NCBI GenBank assembly: GCA_910574195.1
Contig: CAJTBF010000002.1
Span: 186,001 to 250,000, forward strand
DNA: 64,000 bases
From: Lachnospiraceae bacterium
GTDB lineage: Bacteria; Bacillota; Clostridia; Lachnospirales; Lachnospiraceae
Direction: 5' to 3'
Positions 26,946-35,675 of this stretch are shown here, piece after piece. Position 1 is the stretch's first letter. Every line of letters starts with the position of its first letter. A program made the translations under genes and the position numbers. A model generated the notes under the pieces. The model was given only the letters and a program-made list of their open reading frames with translations. It had not been told where the DNA came from and did no database searches.

Positions 26946-29489
26946 ATGAGTCGTACATTAAGAAAACAAATGCTTACCATGACAGGGTTATTGAGAAAGG
27001 CAAACCGAACGCTGCGGATTAATCTGACAGGGAAGAAGATACAGAAGGAAAAGATTCTGGAACTTTTGACAGATTGCCAGGAAACTGCAATCGCCATGGG
27101 GCAGGAGATTGAAGCGATATATGGTGAGGGGACAGAAAGTGTCCAAAAGCTGGAAGAATACTGTGAAAGTCTGTATCAGATGACGTTGGTACTTTCTGAT
27201 CTTGAGAGGCGCAGGGGAATTCTTCGGGATCTGACCGGACAGATTCAACAGTTTCAGAATCTGGTCAGCGAGCAGATTTCAGACAAGTTGGAAGTGGTGT
27301 TTCTTCCCTATAAGGCGGCAATGTGGGACTCACTGGAAAGTGTCTGGATGGCGGCGGCGGCAGATGAAAACTGCGAGACTTATGTGGTTCCCATTCCCTA
27401 TTATGAGCGGAATCCGGATGGTACTTTCAGCAAATATCACTATGAAGGGGAAGAACTGCCAGACTATGTGCCGGTAACCTACTATGAAAACTATGAGATA
27501 GAAAAGCGTTGGCCGGATATCGTATATATTCATAATCCTTATGATCAGTATAATTATGTGACCAGCATTGATCCGAGATTCTATTCTTATGAATTAAAAA
27601 AGCGGACGGACATGTTGGTTTATATTCCGTACTATTCCACAGCGGGTGGAATGAGTGAAGCGCAGGCGACCTGTTCGGCATATTATCAGGCGGATCGGAT
27701 TATTATGCAGGCGGAAAAATACAGAAAGTTTTATGATCCGGCGTTACCGAAGGAAAAGCTTCTTCCTTTGGGCTCCCCCAAATTTGACCGGATTATTCGA
27801 ATTTGTAAAAATCCACCGGTACCACCGGCTGACTGGAAAGAAAAGTTGGAAGGGAAAAAGGTCTGTTTTTATAATACCAGCCTGGGGGGGATGCTGGCAA
27901 ATACGGAAGCTTTTCTAAAAAAGATGGAGTATGTATTTTCCTGTTTCAAGGACAGGGAAGATGTCTGTCTGTTGTGGAGACCGCATCCGCTTTTTGAGTC
28001 TACGCTGGAATCTATGCGGCCGACGTTTAAGCCGGCGTTTGATTTGTTGAAGAACTACTTTTTGGAACAGGAGATCGGAATCTATGATAATACCCCGGAT
28101 ATTACGGATACCATTGCACTTTGCGACGCGTATATTGGGGATACAGGGACTTCTGTGACTTCGTTGTTTGGGATTGCGGGGAAACCATTGTTCATTTTGG
28201 ATAATAATATCAACAGCCTGCCAGGGCCTGAGGACTGGAGGGGAAGGGCAATTCCGGGATTCAGTGCAGTGGGAGATCCATCCTGGATGCTTGCACAGGG
28301 AAATAAACTATACCATGCCCTGAACGGAGATTACAAGTATCGGTATTTTTGTGATTTGTCGGAATACGCAGGTGGGAATTATTATTTGCAGGTGATTACG
28401 ATCGGAGCCCGACATTATGTGTGTCCGGCTAATGCGCAGGATATCGTTGTGATTCATGGAGAAAGAATCGAGAAAAGAGTTCGGCTGAATCATCGTATCG
28501 AACAGGTGGGGGCGTTTATCGGGGCGGTAAATAATGAAAGGTACCTGTTCTTGATTCCTAATAATTATCCGGCGATTGTAAGATATGATACGGAAAACGG
28601 AGAATTGCGGTATTTTACCCAGCATTTGGATATGTTTATTCAGATGGTAAACGGGGAAAAGAGAATTGGAGGTTTCTGTATATCAGGGGACTACCTGTAT
28701 CTGGCGTCTCCGTCAGGCTGTCAGGTTTGGGAGATTCAGATAGAAACGGGAGAAGAACGTGTCAGGATACTGGAGACAGAACATTCCTGTGGATGCATGG
28801 GATTATTATGTAGTGATACAGATTTGTGGTTTCTGCCTTATACGGGGTATGTAATTACCAGATGGAATCCAGAAACAGAGGAAGTGTGGGAATATACAAA
28901 CTATCCGGAGAATTTGAAGTGTACTCATATCATTCACGGATATGAATGTGAGGATCTTCCTTTTGGTATACCGGCATTTTATGGAGATAACGTTTATTTT
29001 CCGCCTTGCTGGGGAAATAGGTTTGTTCGTTTGGACAAAAAAAGCGGAAACATGGAGGAATGGAATCCTCCTTTCGAATTACCGGAAAGAGAAAAGAATG
29101 GTTATTTTCCTTCCGGAAGTAAAGGATATTTTGTTCCAATGAAAGAAAGGAACACAGAGAGCGAATATCAGTTTTTCTCTGTTTTTGACAGGAAACTCTA
29201 TCAGATGGATCTAAAAACAAATGAATATAGAGAAATACCTGTGGAATTTCAGGAAGAGGAATTAAAGCGGCATGAGCCGGGATTTCAGGAGAACTCGGAA
29301 TGGATGCAGTATGCCTGTGAAGAGAATGCGTTTAATACGTTGCCTGATTTTCTGGATGGAAAGATTACGGGAAATGCATTCTGTAAGGAAGAACAAGTGC
29401 AGGCGTTCCGTAAGATTGCCGCAAATAATGACGGGACGTGTGGAGAAAAAATACATCAGTTTCTGAGTAAGTCGTTTCGGGGTAACTGA
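26946..29489 (+). CDS. CDP-glycerol glycerophosphotransferase-like protein with beta-propeller-like C-terminus
   Basis: 847 residues, the full-length member of the family also seen at 1-1896 and, truncated, at 12934-13848. Residues 1-130 are helical. Residues about 130-440 look like the CDP-glycerol glycerophosphotransferase (GT-B) fold with GSPKFD at 276-281, WRPHP at 344-348 and DAYIGDTGTSV near 394. Residues about 480-830 show repeating short blades (YLFLIPN, LYLASPS, LWFLPYT, VYFPPCW), suggesting a beta-propeller. No signal peptide is visible, so it is probably cytoplasmic. It may transfer polyol-phosphate or a related CDP-linked group, which would fit the cytidylyltransferase fusion gene that follows. 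The start has AGGAGA. Confidence 0.75.
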   Translation: MSRTLRKQMLTMTGLLRKANRTLRINLTGKKIQKEKILELLTDCQETAIAMGQEIEAIYGEGTESVQKLEEYCESLYQMTLVLSDLERRRGILRDLTGQIQQFQNLVSEQISDKLEVVFLPYKAAMWDSLESVWMAAAADENCETYVVPIPYYERNPDGTFSKYHYEGEELPDYVPVTYYENYEIEKRWPDIVYIHNPYDQYNYVTSIDPRFYSYELKKRTDMLVYIPYYSTAGGMSEAQATCSAYYQADRIIMQAEKYRKFYDPALPKEKLLPLGSPKFDRIIRICKNPPVPPADWKEKLEGKKVCFYNTSLGGMLANTEAFLKKMEYVFSCFKDREDVCLLWRPHPLFESTLESMRPTFKPAFDLLKNYFLEQEIGIYDNTPDITDTIALCDAYIGDTGTSVTSLFGIAGKPLFILDNNINSLPGPEDWRGRAIPGFSAVGDPSWMLAQGNKLYHALNGDYKYRYFCDLSEYAGGNYYLQVITIGARHYVCPANAQDIVVIHGERIEKRVRLNHRIEQVGAFIGAVNNERYLFLIPNNYPAIVRYDTENGELRYFTQHLDMFIQMVNGEKRIGGFCISGDYLYLASPSGCQVWEIQIETGEERVRILETEHSCGCMGLLCSDTDLWFLPYTGYVITRWNPETEEVWEYTNYPENLKCTHIIHGYECEDLPFGIPAFYGDNVYFPPCWGNRFVRLDKKSGNMEEWNPPFELPEREKNGYFPSGSKGYFVPMKERNTESEYQFFSVFDRKLYQMDLKTNEYREIPVEFQEEELKRHEPGFQENSEWMQYACEENAFNTLPDFLDGKITGNAFCKEEQVQAFRKIAANNDGTCGEKIHQFLSKSFRGN

Positions 29490-29584
29490 TAAAAAATTCT
29501 GAAAAACATACGTTATCGAACGGAACAAGGCAGCCGCTTGTGTGGAACGTATAAGATTTATTTCATTAAGTTCATTGTATCTGA

Positions 29585-29615
29585 AAATTTGTTTGTATAC
29601 CATTGTAACAAATTT
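29585..29615. other. 9-bp inverted repeat before the fusion gene
   Basis: AAATTTGTT and AACAAATTT flank 13 nt in the 190-nt gap before the cytidylyltransferase fusion. It is AT-rich with no T-tail; it may be an operator or chance. Confidence 0.3.
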
Positions 29616-29681
29616 AGAAGATTCGAATTTAAGCGAAATAAATATTACTTAATAAAGAATTAGATTATGGGGGATAGCAAC

Positions 29682-31034
29682 GTGATCAAAGTCATCACAT
29701 ACGGTACTTATGACTTGTTTCACGAAGGTCATTACCGGCTTTTACAAAGGGCGAAACAACTGGGGGATTACCTGATTGTCGGAGTGACGACGGAGGAGTA
29801 TGACCGTACAAGAGGGAAACTAAATGTCATTGATTCTTTGATGACCAGAATTGAGAATGTAAAAAAGACTGGCTTTGCAGATGAAATTATTATTGAGGAA
29901 TCCGCAGGGCAGAAGTTTCGCGATATTCAAAAATATAAAGTGGATATCTTTACAGTCGGCTCGGATTGGACCGGACAGTTTGATTACCTGAAAGATTACT
30001 GCGAGGTGATTTATCTTGAGCGGACGAAGAATATTTCCAGTACCATGCTGCGGACAAAGAACCGGCAGATTCCACGGATTGGAATTATCGGAACCGGACG
30101 GATTGCCAATCGTTTTATTCCGGAATCGAAACTGGTAAGCGGTTTGAGTACGCAGGGGGTGTACAATCCGCATATGGAACATGCGCTCCGTTTTGCAGAA
30201 AAATGGGAGATCAATGCCTATCAGGATCTGGAAGCGTTTTTTGAGGCGATCGACGCTGTGTACATTGCATCTCCTCATGGGACACATTATGCGTATATCA
30301 AATCGGCGCTGGAGCATGGAAAGCATGTGTTATGTGAGAAGCCGATGGTGTTGGAAACAGCCCGGGCAGAGGAACTGTTTTCCTGTGCGAAAGAGAAAAA
30401 TCTGGTTTTGATGGAAGGAATTAAAACTGCTTATTGTCCCGGATTTGCGAACCTGATGGGGATTGCCTGCAGTGGAATAATCGGAAACATCCGGAATGTG
30501 GAAACCTGTTTTACAAAGCTGGAAAGACCGGATTCCAGGGAGTTGACGGATGTAATATATGGTGGAAGTTTTACAGAGCTGGGAAGTTATGTTTTGCTTC
30601 CCATAGTGAAACTGTTTGGAAAAGAATACAAGCAGCTTTTGTTTCACAGTATTTCCGGTGAGAATGGGTTGGATCTGTTCACAAAAGCTTCGTTTATCTA
30701 TCCAAATGGGATTGCCACTGCGACCTGTGGACTTGGAGTGAAGTCGGAAGGGCGTCTTCTGATTGCCGGGACGAAAGGTTACCTGGTTGCAGAAGCCCCC
30801 TGGTGGAAAACTACTTATTTTGAAGTACATTATGAAGATCCTGGAAAAGTGGAAAAATTTTCAGATCGTTTTCTGGGGGAAGGCCTGCGGTATGAGATCA
30901 GTGATTTCCTCTCGATGATCAATGGAAGCAGCAAAAACGAGTTTAAGCTGACGCGTGGGGAATCTACAACGATGGCCGGAATTATGGAACAATTCTTAAG
31001 GGAGAACCGAGACTATGAACATATGGGCGCATAG
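29682..31034 (+). CDS. cytidylyltransferase (TagD-like) fused to Gfo/Idh/MocA oxidoreductase
   Basis: About 450 residues. Residues 1-130 are a TagD-like cytidylyltransferase (TYGTYDLFHEGHYRLL with HxGH, ISSTMLR). Residues 135-450 are a Gfo/Idh/MocA oxidoreductase (IGIIGTGRIANRF, CEKPMVL). Unlike the paralog at 11535, the EKP triad is intact. GTG 29682 is favoured because GGGGGA lies 7-12 nt upstream and because the paralog starts at the matching codon; an ATG at 29667 has no ribosome site. It overlaps the GDPD gene by 20 nt. A plausible role is to make a polyol phosphate or modified sugar and activate it with CTP for the transferase encoded before it or for LicD. Confidence 0.85.
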   Translation: MIKVITYGTYDLFHEGHYRLLQRAKQLGDYLIVGVTTEEYDRTRGKLNVIDSLMTRIENVKKTGFADEIIIEESAGQKFRDIQKYKVDIFTVGSDWTGQFDYLKDYCEVIYLERTKNISSTMLRTKNRQIPRIGIIGTGRIANRFIPESKLVSGLSTQGVYNPHMEHALRFAEKWEINAYQDLEAFFEAIDAVYIASPHGTHYAYIKSALEHGKHVLCEKPMVLETARAEELFSCAKEKNLVLMEGIKTAYCPGFANLMGIACSGIIGNIRNVETCFTKLERPDSRELTDVIYGGSFTELGSYVLLPIVKLFGKEYKQLLFHSISGENGLDLFTKASFIYPNGIATATCGLGVKSEGRLLIAGTKGYLVAEAPWWKTTYFEVHYEDPGKVEKFSDRFLGEGLRYEISDFLSMINGSSKNEFKLTRGESTTMAGIMEQFLRENRDYEHMGA

Positions 31035-31740
31035 AGGGTGCAGCCAGAGATATCCGGAAAATACCCTGCTGGCGTTTGAAAAAGCGGCGGAGTTGGAGGG
31101 GCTGACCGGGATTGAACTGGATATTCAGCTTACAAAAGACGGCTATCTGGTGGTGTATCATGATGAAAAGGTGGACCGGACCACAGATGGAACCGGGGAG
31201 ATCCGAAAGAAGACGCTGGCAGAATTAAAAAAGCTGCGTATTGACGCCGGAGAGGGAAAGTGGGAACAGATTCCGCAAATGGAGGAAGTGCTGGATCTGT
31301 TGAAAGATAAACTGAAAAGCGGTTTATTACTGAACATAGAATTGAAAAACAGTGTATTTCCCTATGAGGGAATGGAAGAAAAGATCCTGAATCTGGTTCG
31401 TCAGTACGGAGTAAAAGAAAGAGTAATTTATTCTTCCTTTTATGCATTGTCGTTGGAGCGGATTAAAACATTGGAATCAGGTGTGAAAACGGGAATCCTG
31501 GATACGAAAGTGTCGGATTGCCTGTATAAATTAAAAGGCAGGTGTGGAGCAGACGCGCTGCATCCGTATTGGAAGGGGATGGATCTTCCTCCGGAGAGGA
31601 TAAAAAATTACACGGTACGGGCATGGTTTAGCGGGCATTTGTACCCGGAAAAGCCGACGGGGACCAAGCTGGATCTGGCTGCGTTGGAGAGACAGGGCAT
31701 TACGGACGTGTTTTTGAATGAACCGGAAATGTATTTATAA
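31015..31740 (+). CDS. glycerophosphodiester phosphodiesterase (GDPD) family
   Basis: 241 residues. The GDPD signature is unmistakable: WAHRGCSQRYPENT with the HRG catalytic His and the ExT metal ligand, GIELDIQLTKDG, VVYHDEKVDRTTDGTG. Members cleave glycerophosphodiesters to glycerol-3-phosphate and an alcohol. There is no signal peptide, so it is cytoplasmic. Its position inside the operon, overlapping the cytidylyltransferase fusion and followed by LicD after 21 nt, suggests it supplies glycerol-3-phosphate or an amino alcohol for CDP activation. That link is inference. The left arm has no GDPD at the matching place; an extra oxidoreductase sits there instead. Confidence 0.9.
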   Translation: MNIWAHRGCSQRYPENTLLAFEKAAELEGLTGIELDIQLTKDGYLVVYHDEKVDRTTDGTGEIRKKTLAELKKLRIDAGEGKWEQIPQMEEVLDLLKDKLKSGLLLNIELKNSVFPYEGMEEKILNLVRQYGVKERVIYSSFYALSLERIKTLESGVKTGILDTKVSDCLYKLKGRCGADALHPYWKGMDLPPERIKNYTVRAWFSGHLYPEKPTGTKLDLAALERQGITDVFLNEPEMYL

Positions 31741-31761
31741 AAACAGAGTTTGGAGAAGCAT

Positions 31762-32586
31762 ATGCAAACATTTGAATATACATCAGATACAATTAAAAAA
31801 ATGCAGAAAATAGAGTTGGATATGCTAAAAGAGCTGGATAAGATCTGCCGGGAAAATGACATTCATTATGAATTAGATGGTGGAACGCTTCTTGGAGCCG
31901 TAAGACACGGGGGATTTATTCCATGGGATGACGATATTGACGTGCGGATGCTTCGTAAAGATTATGACCGCTTCTGCCGTTTGTGCAAGACAAAGCTTAA
32001 CACAGAAAAGTATTTCTTACAAACATATAAAACAGATCCCGGATATCGTTGGGGATATGCGCGTATCTTAAGAAAAGGGACTGTATTTTTACGGAAAGAT
32101 CAGGAAATGTTGTCTATGAAAAGAGGGATCTTTATCGATATCTTTCCCTGTGATGGGATGCCGGAAAGACAGCCCTTCAAGGCAATTTATAATTTTCGCT
32201 GTTTCATGATCCGAAAAGTCTTATATTCGCCGGTTGGGGCGGTACATGATAAAAACCCGATAAAAAGAACCATATACAGGCTATTACAAAAGTTACCAGC
32301 CGATCTTGCATTCGGGGAACTGGAAAGATTGTCAGAGAAATATAAGAGAAAACATACCCGGTTAATCAGGACAATTGGATGGGGTGCGCCGGAAGAGAAT
32401 CGGGGATTTTTAAGGAAATGGATGGAGCAGTCCTGTAACATAGAGTTTGAAGGCTTGTCTGTAAAAGCGCCAGTTGATTCAGATGGTTTTCTTCGCTTTA
32501 TGTTCGGGGAGGATTATATGACGCCGCCGCCAAAGGAACAGAGAAAACCAAAACACACGGCGACTTATATTAGATTTGAAGAATAA
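31762..32586 (+). CDS. licD: LicD-family phosphotransferase
   Basis: 274 residues, paralog of 9636-10469. It has [42 protein letters not shown] and [12 protein letters not shown], the metal and substrate regions of LicD enzymes, which attach phosphocholine or related groups from a CDP donor to sugars. ATG 31762 is chosen (GGAG 6 nt upstream); a TTG at 31750 is less likely. The next gene encodes a nucleotidyltransferase/aminotransferase fusion that may make the CDP-donor. The C-terminal Lys/Pro-rich stretch ([18 protein letters not shown]) is also shared by the paralog. Confidence 0.87.
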   Translation: MQTFEYTSDTIKKMQKIELDMLKELDKICRENDIHYELDGGTLLGAVRHGGFIPWDDDIDVRMLRKDYDRFCRLCKTKLNTEKYFLQTYKTDPGYRWGYARILRKGTVFLRKDQEMLSMKRGIFIDIFPCDGMPERQPFKAIYNFRCFMIRKVLYSPVGAVHDKNPIKRTIYRLLQKLPADLAFGELERLSEKYKRKHTRLIRTIGWGAPEENRGFLRKWMEQSCNIEFEGLSVKAPVDSDGFLRFMFGEDYMTPPPKEQRKPKHTATYIRFEE

Positions 32587-32606
32587 GTTTGAGAGAGGAA
32601 AAAGAG

Positions 32607-34610
32607 ATGAGAATCGAAGAATTTCGTGTTTTATATGCGGCCCATAAACAAGGCGAAAAAATCACTTTAGAAAGTCTTGCGGAAAAGTCGGGGTATGAAC
32701 AGTCAAAAACACAGGAAATTGTAGAAGAATTAACCGGGAAAGGCTGGTTTCAAGATGGAATTACCGAAACAGGATATGAAAATCTGAATCAATATAAGGT
32801 TGATAATGCGGTCATTATGGCTGCCGGATTCGGACTAAGGAGCTTTCCGTTGTCCCGAATTGTGCCGAAAGGACTTTACGTAGTAAAAGGAGAAGTTCTG
32901 ATTGAAAGACAGATTCGGCAGCTCAAAGAAGCAGGCATTCAGGAAATCATCGTGGTGGTTGGATATTTGAAGGAGCAGTTTCAATATCTGAAAGAAAAAT
33001 ATGGGGTGATTATTGTTGAGAACGACGACTATTATCGCTATAACAATATATCGTCTCTTTATGCTGTAAAAGAATATTTGAAAAATAGTTTTATCTGTTG
33101 TTCTGACAATTATTTTAATAAGAATATTTTTGAAGAATACGTGTATGACTCCTATTATTCCTGCAAATATACAGAAGGATACGCGGATGAGCATTGTGTC
33201 ACAGAAACAGAGGGCGACTACATAACCGCGATTCATAAAGGCGGAAGCAATGCGTGGTATACCATAGGGGAGGCTTATTTTTCCAGACAGTTTAGCAAAA
33301 CATTTATAAAATACCTTGACCTGGAATATGAGGATCCGAAAATCCGACGGATGATCTGGGATGATTTTCATATCAGACATATTGAAGAACTTCCGCTTAT
33401 TTTGGTGAAATATTCGGATGATATTGTACAGGAATTTGATACGGTAGAAGATGTCATTGCGTTTGACCCGGATTTTAAAGAATATCGGGACAGACTGTTG
33501 CAGGAAAATGAAAAGAAAAAAGAGAAGCTCCCCAATATATTTACAAAATATGATGAGATTGAACGATATAATTCCGCTGTGACAGATCAGCATACAGGTC
33601 GTTTACATCTGAATGAAAATACGTTTGGTCCAAGTCCGAAGTGTCTCGAAGTTTTAAAAGATGTGAAAATACAGGATTTGTATGAATATGATATGGCCAC
33701 GCAGGACTTTTTGATCGAAGAGATCTCATCGGAATTTTCAATTCCGGAGGATGACATTTACATTCATAACGGCTCGGCTGAATTAATAAAATCCATTTTT
33801 TCAATTATTCTGGAACGGGGGGATTGTATTTTAGCGTCTGATCCGGGATGGAGTTATTATTCCAGTCTGGCAAAAGGAAAATTCTGCGAGACGTATTATT
33901 TTAATATTTTAAAGGATGATTATACGTATTACTTTGATGTAGAGGATATTTTGAAAAAGGCGAAAGAACATCATCCCAAGATTATTATCATTAACAGCCC
34001 GCATAATCCAACAGGCTGCAAAATTGACGGAAAAGCCGTTGAAATGATCGTAAAAGAAAATCCGGAATCATTGATTTTACTGGACGAGGCGTACTGGGGA
34101 TTTTCGGAGGAGGATATTGACGGCCGGAGACTGGTGGAGTCCTATTCGAATATTATCATAACGAGAAGTTTTTCAAAATATTATGCGCTGGCAAACATGC
34201 GGGTGGGATATGGCTTTTGTAATTCGAAGGTAAAGCATATTTTCGGATTGGATTTACCACTATTTCGGGAAAGTTCTTTGTCCCGTAAAATGGCCGCCGC
34301 TGCAATGCATGATAAGGAGTATTATGAGAATTTAGGCCGAAATCTGAACGAAATAAAAACATGGTTCACAGATGAACTGAATAGAATCCCGTCAGTACGC
34401 GCGTTCCAGTCGTGTTCGAATTTTGTGGCGGTAAGGATAGAGAACATGGACATGCAGGAGTTAAAAGAAGTATTGAAAAAAAATGATATTTTAATTCGTT
34501 TGTTCAGTGATAAGAATGAAGCGATTGCAAGAATTGCAATATCAGAGAAAGAAACAATGGAAAAGACCGTGCAGATTATAAAGAATCAGCTTCTAAGGGA
34601 GGTAGAATAA
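32607..34610 (+). CDS. winged-helix + LicC-like nucleotidyltransferase + PLP aminotransferase/decarboxylase fusion
   Basis: About 667 residues in three parts. Residues 1-70 look like a winged helix (ITLESLAEKSGYEQSKTQEI). Residues about 75-310 are a LicC/MobA-type nucleotidyltransferase (VIMAAGFGLR, then PKGLYVVKGEVLIERQI and SLYAVKEYL). Residues about 335-665 are a fold-type I PLP enzyme close to HisC/CobD: LHLNENTFGPSP, SPHNPTG, LLDEAYW, and RSFSKYYALANMRVGY with the PLP Lys. CobD-like enzymes decarboxylate threonine or serine phosphate, so the fusion could make phosphoethanolamine or aminopropanol phosphate and activate it as the CDP form for LicD. That is inference; transamination (as in phosphonate CMP-transferase fusions) is the alternative. 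ATG 32607 follows AGAGAGGA. Confidence 0.8.
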   Translation: MRIEEFRVLYAAHKQGEKITLESLAEKSGYEQSKTQEIVEELTGKGWFQDGITETGYENLNQYKVDNAVIMAAGFGLRSFPLSRIVPKGLYVVKGEVLIERQIRQLKEAGIQEIIVVVGYLKEQFQYLKEKYGVIIVENDDYYRYNNISSLYAVKEYLKNSFICCSDNYFNKNIFEEYVYDSYYSCKYTEGYADEHCVTETEGDYITAIHKGGSNAWYTIGEAYFSRQFSKTFIKYLDLEYEDPKIRRMIWDDFHIRHIEELPLILVKYSDDIVQEFDTVEDVIAFDPDFKEYRDRLLQENEKKKEKLPNIFTKYDEIERYNSAVTDQHTGRLHLNENTFGPSPKCLEVLKDVKIQDLYEYDMATQDFLIEEISSEFSIPEDDIYIHNGSAELIKSIFSIILERGDCILASDPGWSYYSSLAKGKFCETYYFNILKDDYTYYFDVEDILKKAKEHHPKIIIINSPHNPTGCKIDGKAVEMIVKENPESLILLDEAYWGFSEEDIDGRRLVESYSNIIITRSFSKYYALANMRVGYGFCNSKVKHIFGLDLPLFRESSLSRKMAAAAMHDKEYYENLGRNLNEIKTWFTDELNRIPSVRAFQSCSNFVAVRIENMDMQELKEVLKKNDILIRLFSDKNEAIARIAISEKETMEKTVQIIKNQLLREVE

Positions 34611-34613
34611 ACA

Positions 34614-35675
34614 ATGTTAAATTTGTTTGATGATTTTCGGGAAAGGTTAGACTCTGTAATGATACAGGCATTTGGAAAACGAATTGTGTTGTGGGGGTAT
34701 GGATATACCGGGCGTTTTTTGGAGTGGTATGCGGAATATTATCATAGTATCAAAGTGGATTTTATTATCACAGAGGATTGGTCCAGAGGTATTCCCTATA
34801 ATTTTCCACTATTTCGGGATTCTCTATTTGATTTTGATTATGCCGATGTGAAAGACGCGGTGGTATGGCTTACCATTCCGGAGAGTGAGATTATTACGGA
34901 GAAACTGAAAGAACATGGATACATAAAAGGAAAAAGCTGGTTTAGTTTCCTGGAAATTGTATTTGGGGAGGACTATATTTGTACGGGAGAACAGACAGAA
35001 GATATTTTCAGGAAAAGAAAAACCGGAATGCGGGATGTGCAGTTTCTGGAGTGGCTGGAATATAAATATGGTTGTAATTTTGTCTCAGCCATAGATAGTT
35101 CCTGCTTTCTTGATACGATGGAAGGAGCGCATTCTTATCGCGTTACAACCCAGAAGGAGATATTTCCGATTCTGGATAAATGCCATTGTATCCCGGGAAA
35201 GGACGACGGGATTTTTGATTTTGGATGTGGAAAAGGCGGCGCCATGGTTGCCTTTTTAGATTACGGATTCTCAAGGGTGGGGGGGGTGGAATATGAGACA
35301 AAGATCTATGAAGAACTGCTTTCCAATTTTCAGAAATTAAATATAGATTTGGATCAACATAAAGAGATTTCCTGCATACATGGAGACGCGGCGAAACTGG
35401 AAAAAGAGCTGGACGATTATAATTGGTTTTATTATTTTGATCCGTTTGAAAAAAGTATATTTGAAAAAACAATGGAGCATATATGTGACAGTTTGAGGAG
35501 AAAACCCAGAAGGGTTCATATTATAAATATTAATCCAAAATATCATCATATAGTGAAGGAAAGCGGCTTTTTCGACCTTACCAATCAATTTTGTGTTGCT
35601 ATAAGGCAAAAGGTAGTAGATGTATTTGTTACAAGAAAAGAATATGAAACAGCAGGTGAAGAGGATGCAATTTAG
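34614..35675 (+). CDS. Rossmann-like domain + SAM-dependent methyltransferase-like protein
   Basis: 353 residues. Residues 20-110 form the recurring Rossmann-like module (RIVLWGYGYTGRFL). Residues about 180-330 look like a class I methyltransferase: IFDFGCGKGGAM is motif I, GGVEYETKIYE follows, then IHGDAAKLE and WFYYFDPF. The last motif is DPF rather than the NPP of amino-methylases, so O-methylation of a sugar or polyol is more likely. It starts 3 nt after the previous stop and overlaps the DUF115 gene by 11 nt, so translation is probably coupled. The target is unknown. Confidence 0.7.
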   Translation: MLNLFDDFRERLDSVMIQAFGKRIVLWGYGYTGRFLEWYAEYYHSIKVDFIITEDWSRGIPYNFPLFRDSLFDFDYADVKDAVVWLTIPESEIITEKLKEHGYIKGKSWFSFLEIVFGEDYICTGEQTEDIFRKRKTGMRDVQFLEWLEYKYGCNFVSAIDSSCFLDTMEGAHSYRVTTQKEIFPILDKCHCIPGKDDGIFDFGCGKGGAMVAFLDYGFSRVGGVEYETKIYEELLSNFQKLNIDLDQHKEISCIHGDAAKLEKELDDYNWFYYFDPFEKSIFEKTMEHICDSLRRKPRRVHIININPKYHHIVKESGFFDLTNQFCVAIRQKVVDVFVTRKEYETAGEEDAI

